A DNA stretch of 64,000 bases from Candidatus Endolissoclinum faulkneri L5 (GTDB lineage: Bacteria; Pseudomonadota; Alphaproteobacteria; Thalassobaculales; Thalassobaculaceae), in contig NZ_CP006745.1 of the NCBI RefSeq assembly GCF_000510265.1, forward strand, positions 1,261,654-1,325,653, written 5' to 3'. Numbering within the stretch: the first letter of the stretch is position 1; every line of letters starts with the position of its first letter. This document shows, piece after piece, positions 1 through 13,720 of this stretch. Below the pieces are notes generated by a model. The model saw nothing but the letters and a program-made list of their open reading frames with translations, did not search any database and had not been told where the DNA came from. Made by a program: the position numbers and the translations under genes.

Positions 1-839
<839 letters not shown>

Positions 840-3321
840 TTATTTGAATTTATGTAAAATATCACCAGCAGAAATAAAAATTAATTTTTCATCACAAGCA
901 TCTTTATTGATAATAAAGATGTAATTTAACCTTTTTTGTTGGATAATTTTTAATTCATAATTTAAAATAGCTTTTACTGTTTACCATCAGAAGGTTAATA
1001 ATTTAAATAATTATTTGCTATAACTATGCGGATAGTAAAATTCATTGTTGTTATTATTGGATAACGTAATTAAATTAATTCTATAAGTGTTGCCTTTAAT
1101 ACTAACAATTGTTATTGCACTTATTTTTGCATTTCTTTTAGTTAAAATATTCTATAACTACACATTGGTATATTAAAAATAATCTGTAAAGTCTAGATTG
1201 AAAAAATTAAAAGTCGTAGTTATCCAAGAAAAACTCTAGCGTCAGATATTAGCAATTTTTAGATTGATCAAATAATATCACAATAGAACAATTAAAAATT
1301 GTAAATTGCTAATTTTACAGCCATATTAACCAATAAATTTAATGATATTGCTTATGCGTTATTGTGATTTTATTAGAAATAATAATATATGCTTGATATG
1401 TTATAAATATTATAAAAAGATAGTATTATTAATACAATTTATTAAATAAATATTTATCTATAGGTAATAATAATTTTTTAAGTATCTTTTTATTGCTTGA
1501 ACTCTTTCAAATATTACCTTGATAAGTATACAGCAAGACAGTCTGTTAAGTAAATTAAGTAGATAAAATAATAAATGTTTATATCCAAACCCTCTCTGTG
1601 GTACATTTACTGATTAACTGACAACTAGCTGTAATAGTCCTTAAAAAATAATAATCTATTTTTATATTAATTTTTATTTGCCATTAAAAAGATCATCGTT
1701 ATAATATTTGTTTTATTTTACTGCCCTAAGATGCAGATAAAAGGGTTAGTTCTTTACTCAAGCGAGGAATAGTTCTAGTATTCTGGAATAGTACTATAAA
1801 AATAGTTTTATATCTCTTTATAGCATATAGTGAAATACGTTATATTTTATTATTTTTAATACAAAGAATTTTAAATTTATCTTTAAATTATTTTCTTAAT
1901 AATCATAATATTGATTATTGTTAGCTGTAATTTAATTTTAAAATTATCGATTAGAGTAAGCACGAGTATAATTACTGTAGATTTCATTCACATAACAAAT
2001 CTAAACAATCACATCCCGACTAAATGCTAAATTTAGCTTTAAAAATAAGTATTTATAGCAATTGATTTTTTTTGGTTAAATATGAGTTTTTGCGATAAAA
2101 AATATATAATCTCAGTTAATCAATTACTTAATAAGTAAGTTTAAAATTTAAACAAGAAATTACTTAATACGATTTACCTGATTTAGTGAATAAAATTTTA
2201 TTATTAACTGAATGATCCCACTTATACATTAATTTCCGGATGATTACTCTTAGCCAATATGACAGCTATGTCGAGTATCTCTTTATTGCTTAGCGTATTT
2301 TAATCTCAAAAGCACATTATTAACCATTAGCTATGATGAGATAACTGGATACACGCAGAATATAGTTAGAAACCACAAATAAACTTTATAAAATTAAAAA
2401 TGTTTAATCTTTAAATAATATATCATTGATTATACTAATCAATCATATAATAAAGTGTTTATAAAAAGAAAGATAAATCAATTCTATCTTCATATCATTT
2501 AATAGTAACTTAATACTCAAACATTTTGTTGATTAAATAAAGACAAATTAAATTAAACCTAATAATATTAATTTGAAATGCTAAGACTATTAAGTATTAT
2601 GTATGGTAGATTATCATCGCGAAATTAGCAATATATTTTAAATATCCCCCCCCCCCTAATAGATAACTAAAAGCATCTCGTTTTCCAGCAAACTTAAATA
2701 TCTACTTAAAAATACAATATGGCATAAAAGGTCTTGCTTAATTGATTAGAACAATACTACTCCTACACTAATCATTAGATAACAACAACAATAAATAATA
2801 ATTTCTCATTATCGCATATTTCGCAGTTTATTATCTAATAAATAAACTTTTTCCTTGTTACGTAATAAACTTAAGTAGCTTTCTATGAAGAATTTTAGCT
2901 TAATGAAATATTTTTATGATAATTTACAACTAAAGATACATATTAGATATTTGTAATTCTAATGTAATTAATTATTAATATAATTACTGAACAAAAGCAG
3001 ATAAAAATTAATTGTCAGAAAACACGACATGTCGTTCTGCTTAAGTCGAACTACAGTAGCGTAAGCAAGCAAAAGAATTCTTAATAAAAGATATTAATAA
3101 GGTTTAAATTAGAAAGTTTTCGCTAGAAAAGTTAATTAAACTAATTAAAAGCTTTGCTCTTTTAAATCTAATATTACTTTATCTAAATCACAGATTATTA
3201 ATTTAGTTAATAAAAATAAACTAGATTTATTTTTGCATTTCTATAATAAACAAAAAATCTAATCCTAGAATGCTATCTCACAAAGCGAATAATTCATGCA
3301 TTAGCGATAAATAAAAAAATG
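840..3321. other. Gene-free AT-rich stretch
   Basis: No ORF over 60 codons and no RNA gene recognised. It contains an 11-base C homopolymer (2646-2656) that is out of place in such AT-rich sequence. Otherwise it looks like decayed DNA. It separates the aminotransferase from the 3' end of mfd (convergent). Confidence 0.6.
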
Positions 3322-6300
3322 TCACACTGCTAAAGCAACTAATTTTTCCATCAAAACTATGAGCCCACGCAACAACTTCTCCGAATTATTCCAAGCATAA
3401 CGGTAAACCATTCTATGATCAGAACGGAGATGCACAAAGCCCACCTTCTGCTGAATGAAAGTTATCAGTTTATCGGGGCGCGCAAAGCTATTATTACGGA
3501 AAGCAATAATAGCTCCTTTAGGCCCCGCATCTATCTTCTCCACACCAGCTGTTCGACACAATAATTTAATAGTAATAATTTTTATTAGATTATTTACCTC
3601 TGCTGGAACAGGTCCAAATCTGTCAACTAGTTCAGCAATAAAACTATCAATTTCATCCTGATTAACTAACACAGCGATACGACGATACAAGCTCATGCGA
3701 ACCGAAATGTCTGGTATATAAGTGGCAGGAATTAATACTGGCATATTAATAGTAATTTGAGGTGTCCAAGATGTATCATTCTTTACCTTCATCTCATCAC
3801 CGGCTCTAGTCACATCAACCGCCTCACGAAGCATCTCATGATAGAGCTCAATGCCTACTTCTTTAACTTGACCTGATTGTTTATCGCCCAAGATATTACC
3901 TGCGCCACGAATGTCAATATCATGACTAGCTAAAGAAAAGCATGCACCAAGACCGTTAAAAGTTTGCAAAACCTCTAACCTTCGTTTAGCAAGCGCCGAT
4001 AGAATTTTGGTTGGATGAGTGGTTAAATATGCATAGGCTTGAGCTTTTGATCTTCCCACTCGTCCGCGTAGTTGATAAAGCTGCGCTAGACCAAACATAT
4101 CGGATCGGTGAATGATGATTGTATTAGCTGCCGGAATATCCAAACCGCTTTCCAAAATGTTTGTAGAGATTAGCACATCGTAATTCCCATCGATAAAGGA
4201 ACTAATTACGTCCTCTAAATCGTTTGGCGCCATTCTCCCATGCGCTAAACCTATACGAAGGTCCAAAACTAGCTTCAACAAGTTCTTATGTACATGAGCA
4301 AGATCTTCGATACGCGGGCAGACATAAAACGTTTGACCACCACGATAGCGCTCACGTAACAGAGCATCTCGAATAACCATTCCATCATATGGCATAACAA
4401 AAGTCTTCACTGCTAGCCTATTTACTGGTGGAGTTGTAATTAAGCTCATCTCACGCAAACCGGAAAGCGCCATCTGCATAGTGCGTGGGATCGGTGTTGC
4501 AGTCATAGTAAGAACATGCACGGCATCACGCATATCTTTTAGAAACTCTTTTTGACTAACGCCAAAATGCTGCTCTTCATCGATAATGACAAGACCAAGA
4601 TTGTTAAAATGACTATGATTTGACAATAGTGCATGAGTGCCAACCACGATATTGATATTTCCATTACGCAAACCATCACGAACCTTATTAGCTTCCTTAG
4701 TAGAAACAAGGCGAGAAATTTGAGCAACTTTAATGGGGAAACCTTGAAATCTATTAACAAAACTACAGTAATGCTGGCGAGAAAGCAAAGTTGTAGGTAC
4801 CACTACCGCTACTTGATATCCTTGACCAGCTGCCACAAAAGCAGCCCGTAAGGCAACTTCTGTCTTGCCAAACCCAACATCTCCGCAAATCAGCCGATCC
4901 ATCGGCCTTGATAATTCCATATCAGCTAATACATCGTCGATTGCTTTAAGTTGATCTTCTGTCTCAATAAAAGGAAATCTGCTACAAAACTTATCATAAT
5001 TTTCCACCGGCAAACACAACGGCTGCGTCTTACGCAGCTCTCGCTTGGCGGCAATAGTAATTAGCTTTTCTGCCATCTCAAACAATCGCTTTTTGACCTT
5101 AGCCTTACGAGAACGCCAACCAAGACCGCCAAGCTTGTCAAGCTGCACCTTAAAATCATGATCACCATAGCGAGATAAAACGTCAATATTTTCAACTAAA
5201 ACGAAAAGCTTATCGCCGCCAAGATATTCAAGGCACAGCACATCATGAGGCGCACCGCTAATCTCCAAAGTTTTCAGGCCGAGATACCGGCCGATACCAT
5301 GTTCATGGTGAACGACATAATCGCCTTCTGTTAATGAAGAAATATCACGCAGTAAATGTTTTCCTCGACGTCTTCCCCACTTAGACTTGCGCAACAAACT
5401 TTGGCCAAAAATTTCACACTCAGAAATAATAGTTAATTTACCAAGTCGATAACCATGCTTGAGCGGCAACACAGCTGTTGTAACGATTGCGGCAGGCAGA
5501 GCCTGAACTGCCTGTATATTAGCGACTAATTCAACATTATTAATGCTGTGTTCATGAAACAAACGAGCAATTAGGTCGCAAGAACCCTTGCTACAAGCAG
5601 CTATGAGTACTCTTTGTCCTTGACTAATCTCCTCCATCACTACATCACGTACCCCATCATATAATGCAGAACCACCAAGTGCGCGCGCTTCTGCTAGACT
5701 AATACCAGACCTAGCACCAAGATCAATAACGCTATCTGCAGAAGGTATAGCAAAAGGTGTAAAAACTCCCACAACTCGGGTAGACATTAGTAAATCCCAT
5801 TCAGCTGGCACCAAATACATTGCAGATGGATTAAGCTGACCGTATTTGTTACCGGTCTCTATATCGCTAGAATGTAAGATTTGCCTACTAGTATTATGAT
5901 ATGCAGCTATTTGCTCAAACCTATTATTAATAGACTCTTCTACTTGATGTCCTAGGGTAATAGGAGCATTGCCAACATAATCAAGCACAGTGCTAAGAGT
6001 TTGGTAAAAAAGCGGCAACCAATGCTCCATCCCGTTATAGAACCTTCCGGCTGAAACCGCTTCATAAACAGGATCGCCTATAAGTTCTGCACCAAATAGG
6101 GAGCGATAGCTAGAACGAAAACGCTGTATCGTAACAGCATCAAGCAGGACTTCTCTCACCGGTAAAAACGATATTTCCTTACAATTACCTATAGTACGCT
6201 GAGACATAGGATCAAAGCATCTAATTTCTTCCAAATTATCACCAAAAAAGTCAAGTCGCACTGGCCATTCTGTACCTATTGGAAATACATCGATCGTTCC

Positions 6301-6822
6301 TCCATGCACTGCGTATTCGCCACATTCGTGCACCGTATGAGATCGATAATAACCGTTGCTTGCAAAAAAAGCGGTTATCTTCTCCAAAGAAATTATCTCA
6401 CCAAGCTTTAGTGTCATTGTAGAAGTAACAAAAAAACTTTTAGGCGGAACTCGCTGCAAAACAGCATTAACACTAGTAAGTAACACCGCAGGTTTTGCAG
6501 TAAGCTTACGCAAAGCAAGCATGGAAAGTGCTTCGATACGACGACCCATAATTTCTTTATTGGGTGAGACTCGATCATATGGCAAGCAATCCCAAGGAGG
6601 TAATTGCATTACTTCCAGCTCTGGATCAAAGAAAGCAATAGCTCTCTTTAGTTCACTGCTCATTGTGTCGTCACAAGCAACATGTAAAAGTAGCCCATGA
6701 GATCTAGCCAAACAGCATATTGCCTCAGCCTCCACTCCTTCCGGGGCTGAGGCAATGGCCACACGTCCAATATCGATCGGAAAATTAGCAAACAACTGGT
6801 TGAAATTGTCAACCATGTTCAT
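3322..6822 (-). CDS. mfd: Transcription-repair coupling factor Mfd
   Basis: Mfd removes RNA polymerase stalled at DNA lesions and recruits UvrA for nucleotide excision repair. The 1166-residue product has the usual length. In order: a UvrB-like N-terminal part (about 1-350), the RNA-polymerase-interacting region (about 495-560), a RecG-like translocase with Walker A GDVGFGKT (647-654), the DEEQ box (748-751), TMTATPIPRTM (772-782) and motif VI QLRGRVGR (917-924), then the C-terminal TRCF domain (about 1015-1110). The ATG at 6822 is chosen because GAAGGA lies 7 nt upstream; an in-frame ATG two codons later is less well placed. In many alphaproteobacteria sdhE lies next to mfd; here sdhE is 10 kb away on the other strand. 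Confidence 0.98.
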   Translation of the reverse strand: MNMVDNFNQLFANFPIDIGRVAIASAPEGVEAEAICCLARSHGLLLHVACDDTMSSELKRAIAFFDPELEVMQLPPWDCLPYDRVSPNKEIMGRRIEALSMLALRKLTAKPAVLLTSVNAVLQRVPPKSFFVTSTMTLKLGEIISLEKITAFFASNGYYRSHTVHECGEYAVHGGTIDVFPIGTEWPVRLDFFGDNLEEIRCFDPMSQRTIGNCKEISFLPVREVLLDAVTIQRFRSSYRSLFGAELIGDPVYEAVSAGRFYNGMEHWLPLFYQTLSTVLDYVGNAPITLGHQVEESINNRFEQIAAYHNTSRQILHSSDIETGNKYGQLNPSAMYLVPAEWDLLMSTRVVGVFTPFAIPSADSVIDLGARSGISLAEARALGGSALYDGVRDVVMEEISQGQRVLIAACSKGSCDLIARLFHEHSINNVELVANIQAVQALPAAIVTTAVLPLKHGYRLGKLTIISECEIFGQSLLRKSKWGRRRGKHLLRDISSLTEGDYVVHHEHGIGRYLGLKTLEISGAPHDVLCLEYLGGDKLFVLVENIDVLSRYGDHDFKVQLDKLGGLGWRSRKAKVKKRLFEMAEKLITIAAKRELRKTQPLCLPVENYDKFCSRFPFIETEDQLKAIDDVLADMELSRPMDRLICGDVGFGKTEVALRAAFVAAGQGYQVAVVVPTTLLSRQHYCSFVNRFQGFPIKVAQISRLVSTKEANKVRDGLRNGNINIVVGTHALLSNHSHFNNLGLVIIDEEQHFGVSQKEFLKDMRDAVHVLTMTATPIPRTMQMALSGLREMSLITTPPVNRLAVKTFVMPYDGMVIRDALLRERYRGGQTFYVCPRIEDLAHVHKNLLKLVLDLRIGLAHGRMAPNDLEDVISSFIDGNYDVLISTNILESGLDIPAANTIIIHRSDMFGLAQLYQLRGRVGRSKAQAYAYLTTHPTKILSALAKRRLEVLQTFNGLGACFSLASHDIDIRGAGNILGDKQSGQVKEVGIELYHEMLREAVDVTRAGDEMKVKNDTSWTPQITINMPVLIPATYIPDISVRMSLYRRIAVLVNQDEIDSFIAELVDRFGPVPAEVNNLIKIITIKLLCRTAGVEKIDAGPKGAIIAFRNNSFARPDKLITFIQQKVGFVHLRSDHRMVYRYAWNNSEKLLRGLIVLMEKLVALAV

Positions 6823-7314
6823 TATCCGGTCCTTCTGCTTAAGATTATATCAAGCTCAAGTAGCGCAGCCTATTCAAGAATAAAATCTTTTAAAATATGT
6901 AAGTTAGCAGAATATTAATTTAAATATTAATATTCTTAAGAGCAAATATCCTAAATTCTTAAAGATTTATACAATGATCAAAACTATGTATCGGGCAATA
7001 CACAAAAGTTTATTTCCAAATAATAAATGACAAGCTATGCTAATAGTAAGACTTAATATTAAATACTAATGCCTAAGCGATTGCTATCAATCGCATGAAC
7101 AAAGTAAAAATGCTTTATAAAAAAAATTTTATATCCCTAGCTTATTTACGTTAGCATTAAAATAATGCATAGAAAAGAGTATAAAATATAAATTATTTAA
7201 TGTAATCAAGAATATTTTAATTTTGCCGCATAATAAAATACAATCAATACGTCGCAGATTACTTTGAAGTTATCTTACATTAGGCAAGCACTATGATAAC
7301 ACAGCAACAGAATA

Positions 7315-7340
7315 CTTGTTAATTATATCTTGTTAATTAT
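7315..7340. repeat. Short tandem duplication
   Basis: The 12-base word CTTGTTAATTAT occurs at 7315-7326 and again at 7329-7340, with AT between, giving a 14-bp period. Confidence 0.6.
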
Positions 7341-8199
7341 CACCATTATTCAGAAGATCTTAGCTCGATCAATAGTATCTATAAATATCAAAACAAGCGC
7401 CACCCAGCATAATAGCTACTTTCGTGATCATATTTCAATAGGTCCATAAATGCAAGCAACTGACTATCCTACATAGTTATATAAACGAGAATAACGCATA
7501 AATATACAAAAATTACCTAGCTTAGCCTAGTAAGTAATAAAAATATTTCCGCTTATAATTTCGATAAAAATTTTTATGAAAATAGATTCCATCTATAATT
7601 TGCATTATACAAATCTGCTTTTCTAGTAAGTTTTTCTTATTTTTGACAAGCAAATATACATTATATATCAAATTTAGTCTCTAAAATTACATCCTACAGT
7701 AGGAATTTCACCCATAAAAACTGTACGATATTTATCCTTCTTATTGAGCTTGTGGTAACACTGGATTATTTGTATACTGGACCAAGAAAATAGTAATATC
7801 TACATTAAAATAATCTAGCAAAATAGATTAATAAGTCAACAAGCTATCAAAACAAGAAATGAGTTTTTCTGTAGCAGAATATGTTAGGTTTCTAAAATAT
7901 AAACTAGCATTTATCTACAACGCCATTCTACTTCTCTATGCTCTCTTTTATTTATCTTGGATGAATGTAACAAAACATTAACTTAAAAATAGCATAGTTG
8001 AAAGTTATCAAAATTTCCCAGTTACTTCAAGTTAGCAATAGTTAAGTTGCATGTTAGCCTAAATCTCGTTGCGAACAAAAATATGCTCTCCTTGTCAAAA
8101 GAGAAACAAAATAGACTATATTCTATATATGTAATTGATATGTAATTGGTTAATCATCGGTGGTATAATATAACTTTGATAAGTTAACCGTGCTAGAGT

Positions 8200-8233
8200 T
8201 AAAGTTAATATTGACTTAAAGTTAATATTAACT
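8200..8233. repeat. 17-bp tandem duplication
   Basis: TAAAGTTAATATTGACT (8200-8216) is followed directly by TAAAGTTAATATTAACT (8217-8233); 16 of 17 bases match. Confidence 0.8.
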
Positions 8234-8345
8234 TGCTTGCCTATATTATTTTTTTTGAATAGTAGAATTATTAAATCAATCTCCTATCGCAAAAACTTTT
8301 TAAAGTAAGTGATTGCTCTACATAACTAAGGTAGTTAGACAGTAT

Positions 8346-8373
8346 TTGCCTAAACAAGCTGAATGCATATAAT
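8346..8373 (+). promoter_or_regulatory. Candidate sigma-70 promoter of tRNA-Arg
   Basis: TTGCCT (8346-8351), a 16-bp spacer and a perfect TATAAT (8368-8373) lie 14 nt before the mature tRNA 5' end, which suits a short-leader tRNA transcript. The -35 box matches TTGACA weakly. Confidence 0.45.
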
Positions 8374-8387
8374 ATAGTTATGAGTCT

Positions 8388-8464
8388 GCACCCGTAGCTT
8401 AATTGGATAGAGTTCTGCCCTCCGAAGGCAGAGGTTACAGGTTCGAATCCTGTCGGGTGCACCA
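8388..8464 (+). tRNA. tRNA-Arg, anticodon CCG
   Basis: The acceptor stem GCACCCG (8388-8394) pairs with CGGGTGC (8454-8460), followed by discriminator A (8461) and an encoded CCA (8462-8464). The anticodon arm is CTGCC (8415-8419), loop CTCCGAA, then GGCAG; anticodon CCG at 8422-8424 reads CGG. The T-loop GGTTCGAATCC is canonical. Keeping a CGG-specific tRNA in so AT-rich a genome is notable. A 64-codon ORF on the opposite strand is the usual artefact of an antisense tRNA. Confidence 0.97.
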
Positions 8465-10493
8465 AATATATTCAACTTTATACGCTTTGTTTTTCTGTCT
8501 TCTATTTAAAAACACCCTTTAGATTGTTTCTAGGCTTAGGCGCAACCATATCTAAAGATAAATAAAAAAGCCCTAGTAATATCATTAGCAAGATTGCGTT
8601 ATTCAATAGCCTTATTTATTTTCATCCTAACTTAAAAGTAAGCTACTCGTTGATTTAAATTATTGTAATTTTAATTAAAAATTAAGTAATTAATCGGAGT
8701 ATATAAGAAAATTTCTAGATATAATTTTACTCATTAGTATAATTAATAAAATTATGCATTGGGTGATAAGCCCTGCAATCAATAGGTAACTTTTTTAATT
8801 TTATACCTAAGCTACAACCACAATAACTGATTAATACAAGCTTTAAAGAAAATCATTATGTAAAATTTACGCATATAAAAAATTAAAACTAATTAATTGG
8901 CTAATTGCATACAATTTTTGTAATATTAATGCCGCTAAAAATAATCATACATCAATTGTTTACTGTAAATCAATTGATTAAATACCGTGACTTATAATAT
9001 TTTGTTGCACAAATAATGCGTTAATTTAATAATACGACGAATAAAAATTTTTACTATATCTAACTAGGTCTTTGCGTTATACTGTGGCAAAATTCTTAAT
9101 TTTCTTCTTTTTGGCAAGAAACCTAATTTTAAATAGATTCAATATCCGTTATTACATATAACGTTAAGGATATAAGTCTTCAGCAGAAATAATAGTGTGA
9201 TCAACGCTGCAAAGTAATTAATGGCTTAATTCAAATTGACATAAGAACATTATAAACCTTTGAATAACGTTACAATAGCTGAAATTATTTTTGTGGCTAA
9301 TTATTAACCTTGTCAACCCATCCAAACTTAACTATAAAGTTAAAAAATAATTAATAAGGCTAATTATGTATTTTAGTCTTATTAAATAAATAAAAAATTT
9401 GTGTGTATGCAAAAAATATTTAAATAAAAAATACTTAATTTATAAGCTCTGCTCTTATCTCAAGTGAACCTAGAATCAAACATTCATTAGGATAACTAGG
9501 CTAATTTATGCTATAGAGCAAAAATAGAAAGGCAAATATTTTATGAATTAAACAAATATTTGTAAAAATCATAGCAATAATTTTAATACATAAACATAAA
9601 AATTATATACATCACTAACTATTAAGCAATATCAGTAATTATAAAATTTTAATATTCACTAATTTGTTAATGCTAAAAATATTAATCTTTTAATATCTCT
9701 ATCAACCATTTGTATAATGGTATAGTAGTATAAATTGCAAAGCCTAAACAGATTTACATCATTAGTATAAACGTAAATTTATTCTTCTTATTTGTCTACT
9801 ATGACTCTAAAGATTAAATTGGATTAGCAAACACTAATAATTAAAGATCAATAATTTTGAACCATATATAAACAATATGCCAAATTTACGCTATATGTGA
9901 AAGGGGAAATAACTAACTAAAAACTTTACTGTATAACTTTTGTACTAAAAAATTAATACACTAATTAAAATAGTTCCTGCAATATATTAATAGAAAATTA
10001 ATTTTAAAATGCGCTTAATTATTCAAAGAATTCAGTACTATGTGATTCAATAGCCTTAGAAGACGAATTAATGACAAGTGTCTTCAACATTTAACTTAAG
10101 ATTTATTCTTATTAATTAAAATATTGTTCAACAATATTGGCTAATGCTTGATTTTTGATATCAACCAACTACAATAACCAAATCTAAAATATGTCATAAA
10201 CTATAGTAGTGATATAAATCTAGAAACATGCGAAAAAGCAATTAAACTAGTCCACTGACAATAAATAATAAAAACACTGCTATATCACAAATCACTTTAA
10301 AGTCAATTAATCGCATTAATTAAGATATGCAAGCAATAAACGATATTTGACTAGCCGTGCTGTTAGTCTAGTAGATGTCAAAAAAAAACATGAGAATCCC
10401 TAACCAATCAACTGGTTAACAAAGATTAATTGATGTTGTTATGTTCTGCGCTTAACCTTATCCAGTAACATATTTTATTCCATGATAACACTA
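8465..10493. other. Gene-free AT-rich stretch between tRNA-Arg and guaB
   Basis: No ORF over 60 codons, RNA gene or repeat recognised in about 2 kb. Confidence 0.55.
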
Positions 10494-12092
<1,599 letters not shown>

Positions 12093-12106
12093 TTAATGAC
12101 TATTAA

Positions 12107-12829
12107 TCAGATAAAACGACGATAGCCAGTGGCAACCAAATAAGTTTCGGAAGAATGAGTTCTACTTGCCTGAGGCTTAAAATAGCGTACTCGCCGAAAT
12201 TTTTGACGTAACAGAGTAAGGAAATGCTGATCGCTCCCCCCAAGCAAAATTTTAGTAACAAACGCACCGTCATTCGATAATACTTCAATGGCGAAGGCAA
12301 GAGCAAGTTCAGCTAGAAGTACAATACGAATATGATCAGTTTTCTTATGACCAGTGAAAGAAGGCGCTAGATCAGACAACACCACATTCACAGGACCGCT
12401 CAGCTTTGACCTCAGCAAATCCATGCCGGACAATTGACTAAAATCAGCCAATAATAATTCAGCAAACGGAATAGGCTCAAGCGGTAGTATGTCGATACCA
12501 ACCACCTGACCATTATGCGAAGCACCAATTCTTTGAACGACAATTTGAGTCCATCCTCCAGGCGCACAACCTAGATCTACAACTCCCTGACCATTACTCA
12601 AAAGTTTAAATTTATCATCGATTTCCATTAATTTAAAAGCAGCACGTGATCGATAGCCAAGTCGCTTAGCATCTGCTACATAAGGATCATTAAGCTGACG
12701 GTAAAGCCACCGCTGAGAAGAAGCAGAACGCCCATTAGCATGCCTTAGAACATATTTAAGGTGTCTGCTGGGAGATTTTCTTCTTTGGCAACTACTTGAG
12801 CCTTGTCCTACTATTCGCTGGAAATTCAT
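12107..12829 (-). CDS. rlmE: 23S rRNA (uridine-2'-O-)-methyltransferase RlmE (FtsJ/RrmJ family)
   Basis: RlmE methylates the 2'-hydroxyl of the A-loop uridine (U2552 in E. coli) of 23S rRNA on the 50S subunit, using S-adenosylmethionine. The 240-residue protein has the SAM-binding motif DLGCAPGG (85-92) and the complete K-D-K-E catalytic set: Lys66 in SRAAFKLMEI, Asp153 in SDLAPS, Lys193 in VTKILLGG and Glu228 in SSETYLVATG. A basic N-terminal extension of about 25 residues precedes the core. It lies upstream of guaB. The ppx/gppA-type gene that often precedes it in relatives is not present upstream. Confidence 0.95.
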   Translation of the reverse strand: MNFQRIVGQGSSSCQRRKSPSRHLKYVLRHANGRSASSQRWLYRQLNDPYVADAKRLGYRSRAAFKLMEIDDKFKLLSNGQGVVDLGCAPGGWTQIVVQRIGASHNGQVVGIDILPLEPIPFAELLLADFSQLSGMDLLRSKLSGPVNVVLSDLAPSFTGHKKTDHIRIVLLAELALAFAIEVLSNDGAFVTKILLGGSDQHFLTLLRQKFRRVRYFKPQASRTHSSETYLVATGYRRFI

Positions 12830-13000
12830 TTTAACAACCTACACAAGGAAAATCTTTTTGCAATTAATTTAAAATAGACGCCTTAGACCATTCACTGCAA
12901 AACAATCTTATGCAATACTATTATATTTTTAATAAAAATTATCACTTAATTAAATCATTAACTTATTGGGATTTAGGTCTGGTCATATCAGGTAGTAGTA

Positions 13001-13040
13001 AGCAAATAGTTGTTTAAATTAGCAAATAGTTGTTTAAATT
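13001..13040. repeat. Perfect 20-bp tandem duplication
   Basis: AGCAAATAGTTGTTTAAATT occurs at 13001-13020 and again at 13021-13040 with no spacer and no mismatch. The base after copy 2 (T) does not match the first base of the unit. Confidence 0.95.
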
Positions 13041-13612
13041 TCTCTAAAAATTTGCTGATTCGCGTATCAATTAATTAAAAAAATTATCATCTACAAAAAA
13101 ACTAAATAATTTGTGTATTTTTTTCTAAATACCTTAAGCATAAAAAATCTGCGAGAGATTTTACTCTCAGCTGTAATCCAGCTACACTCAGTAGCAATTT
13201 GTTTTAAATCACTTACTGTGTCTAAAATTATTAAACGAAGAGGCAATTCCAACTCAAGCAGCGCCCAGCAAAGCAAAAATATAATATCCAGATGACAGTC
13301 CGGATAGTAGGTTTTATATTATCAATGTATTTTAGGCAGATACAATAATACCATATGAACATTCAATAGAGGCCTTATCTTTAAAAAAAACAATTTACAA
13401 TATTTTTATTATAAAATTCATAGCCTTTTACCGTATTGTATCTAATATATAATGATATAATGGTAATTTTTACTATTAACTCCGTAACCTTAAATCTAGA
13501 AGTAAACCGGGCATATATAATTTCATTTTTTATTACATAGTGAATTTTACATAGGGAATTATAGTACTACAGTTTGATTATCAATCATATGTTATTGTTC
13601 CTTATTGTAGTG

Positions 13613-13618
13613 TATAAT
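13613..13618 (+). promoter_or_regulatory. Candidate -10 box of tRNA-Gln
   Basis: A perfect TATAAT lies 28 nt before the tRNA 5' end. No good -35 box is seen at 16-18 bp upstream, so the assignment is tentative. Confidence 0.35.
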
Positions 13619-13646
13619 TAACTGTGTATAAGGTACTCAGCACAAA

Positions 13647-13720
13647 TGGGGGATCGTCTAGCGGTAGGACTACGGACTCTGAATTCGTCAACCCTGGTTC
13701 GAATCCAGGTCCCCCAGCCA
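13647..13720 (+). tRNA. tRNA-Gln, anticodon CTG
   Basis: The acceptor stem TGGGGGA (13647-13653) pairs with TCCCCCA (13710-13716), discriminator G (13717) and encoded CCA (13718-13720). The U1-A72 pair is an identity feature of tRNA-Gln. The anticodon stem is ACGGA/TTCGT around loop CTCTGAA, giving CTG at 13679-13681, which reads CAG. CAA codons, the favoured glutamine codon here, would need a TTG isoacceptor elsewhere. Confidence 0.96.

Larger units (their letters stand above)
6823..8387. other. Gene-free AT-rich stretch upstream of mfd
   Basis: Nothing recognisable as coding. It holds a short near-tandem duplication at 7315-7340 and a 17-bp tandem duplication at 8200-8233. The mfd promoter should lie near 6850, but no convincing -35/-10 pair stands out. 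Confidence 0.55.
12830..13646. other. Gene-free stretch with a tandem duplication and overlapping short ORFs
   Basis: It holds a perfect 20-bp tandem duplication (13001-13040) and two overlapping ORFs of about 60 codons on opposite strands (13091-13315). The minus-strand frame, extended back to the previous stop, has a leucine-rich stretch resembling no family I can name; a decayed gene fragment is possible. A TATAAT at 13613-13618 precedes the tRNA. Confidence 0.45.

Noticed and set aside
8271-8465. 64-codon minus-strand ORF ([16 protein letters not shown]...)
   Set aside because: It is the antisense translation of tRNA-Arg, a well-known annotation artefact.
13281-13310. CAGATGACAGTCCGGATAG resembling the 3' end of an FMN riboswitch
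   Set aside because: The upstream helices and conserved GGGTG/CACCGGCGGT segments are not found, and no riboflavin gene follows.
13091-13315. Overlapping ORFs of about 60 codons on both strands, one leucine-rich with a vague NusB-like look
   Set aside because: Resemblance is too weak to name; no ribosome binding site; both strands open, so probably chance or unidentifiable debris.
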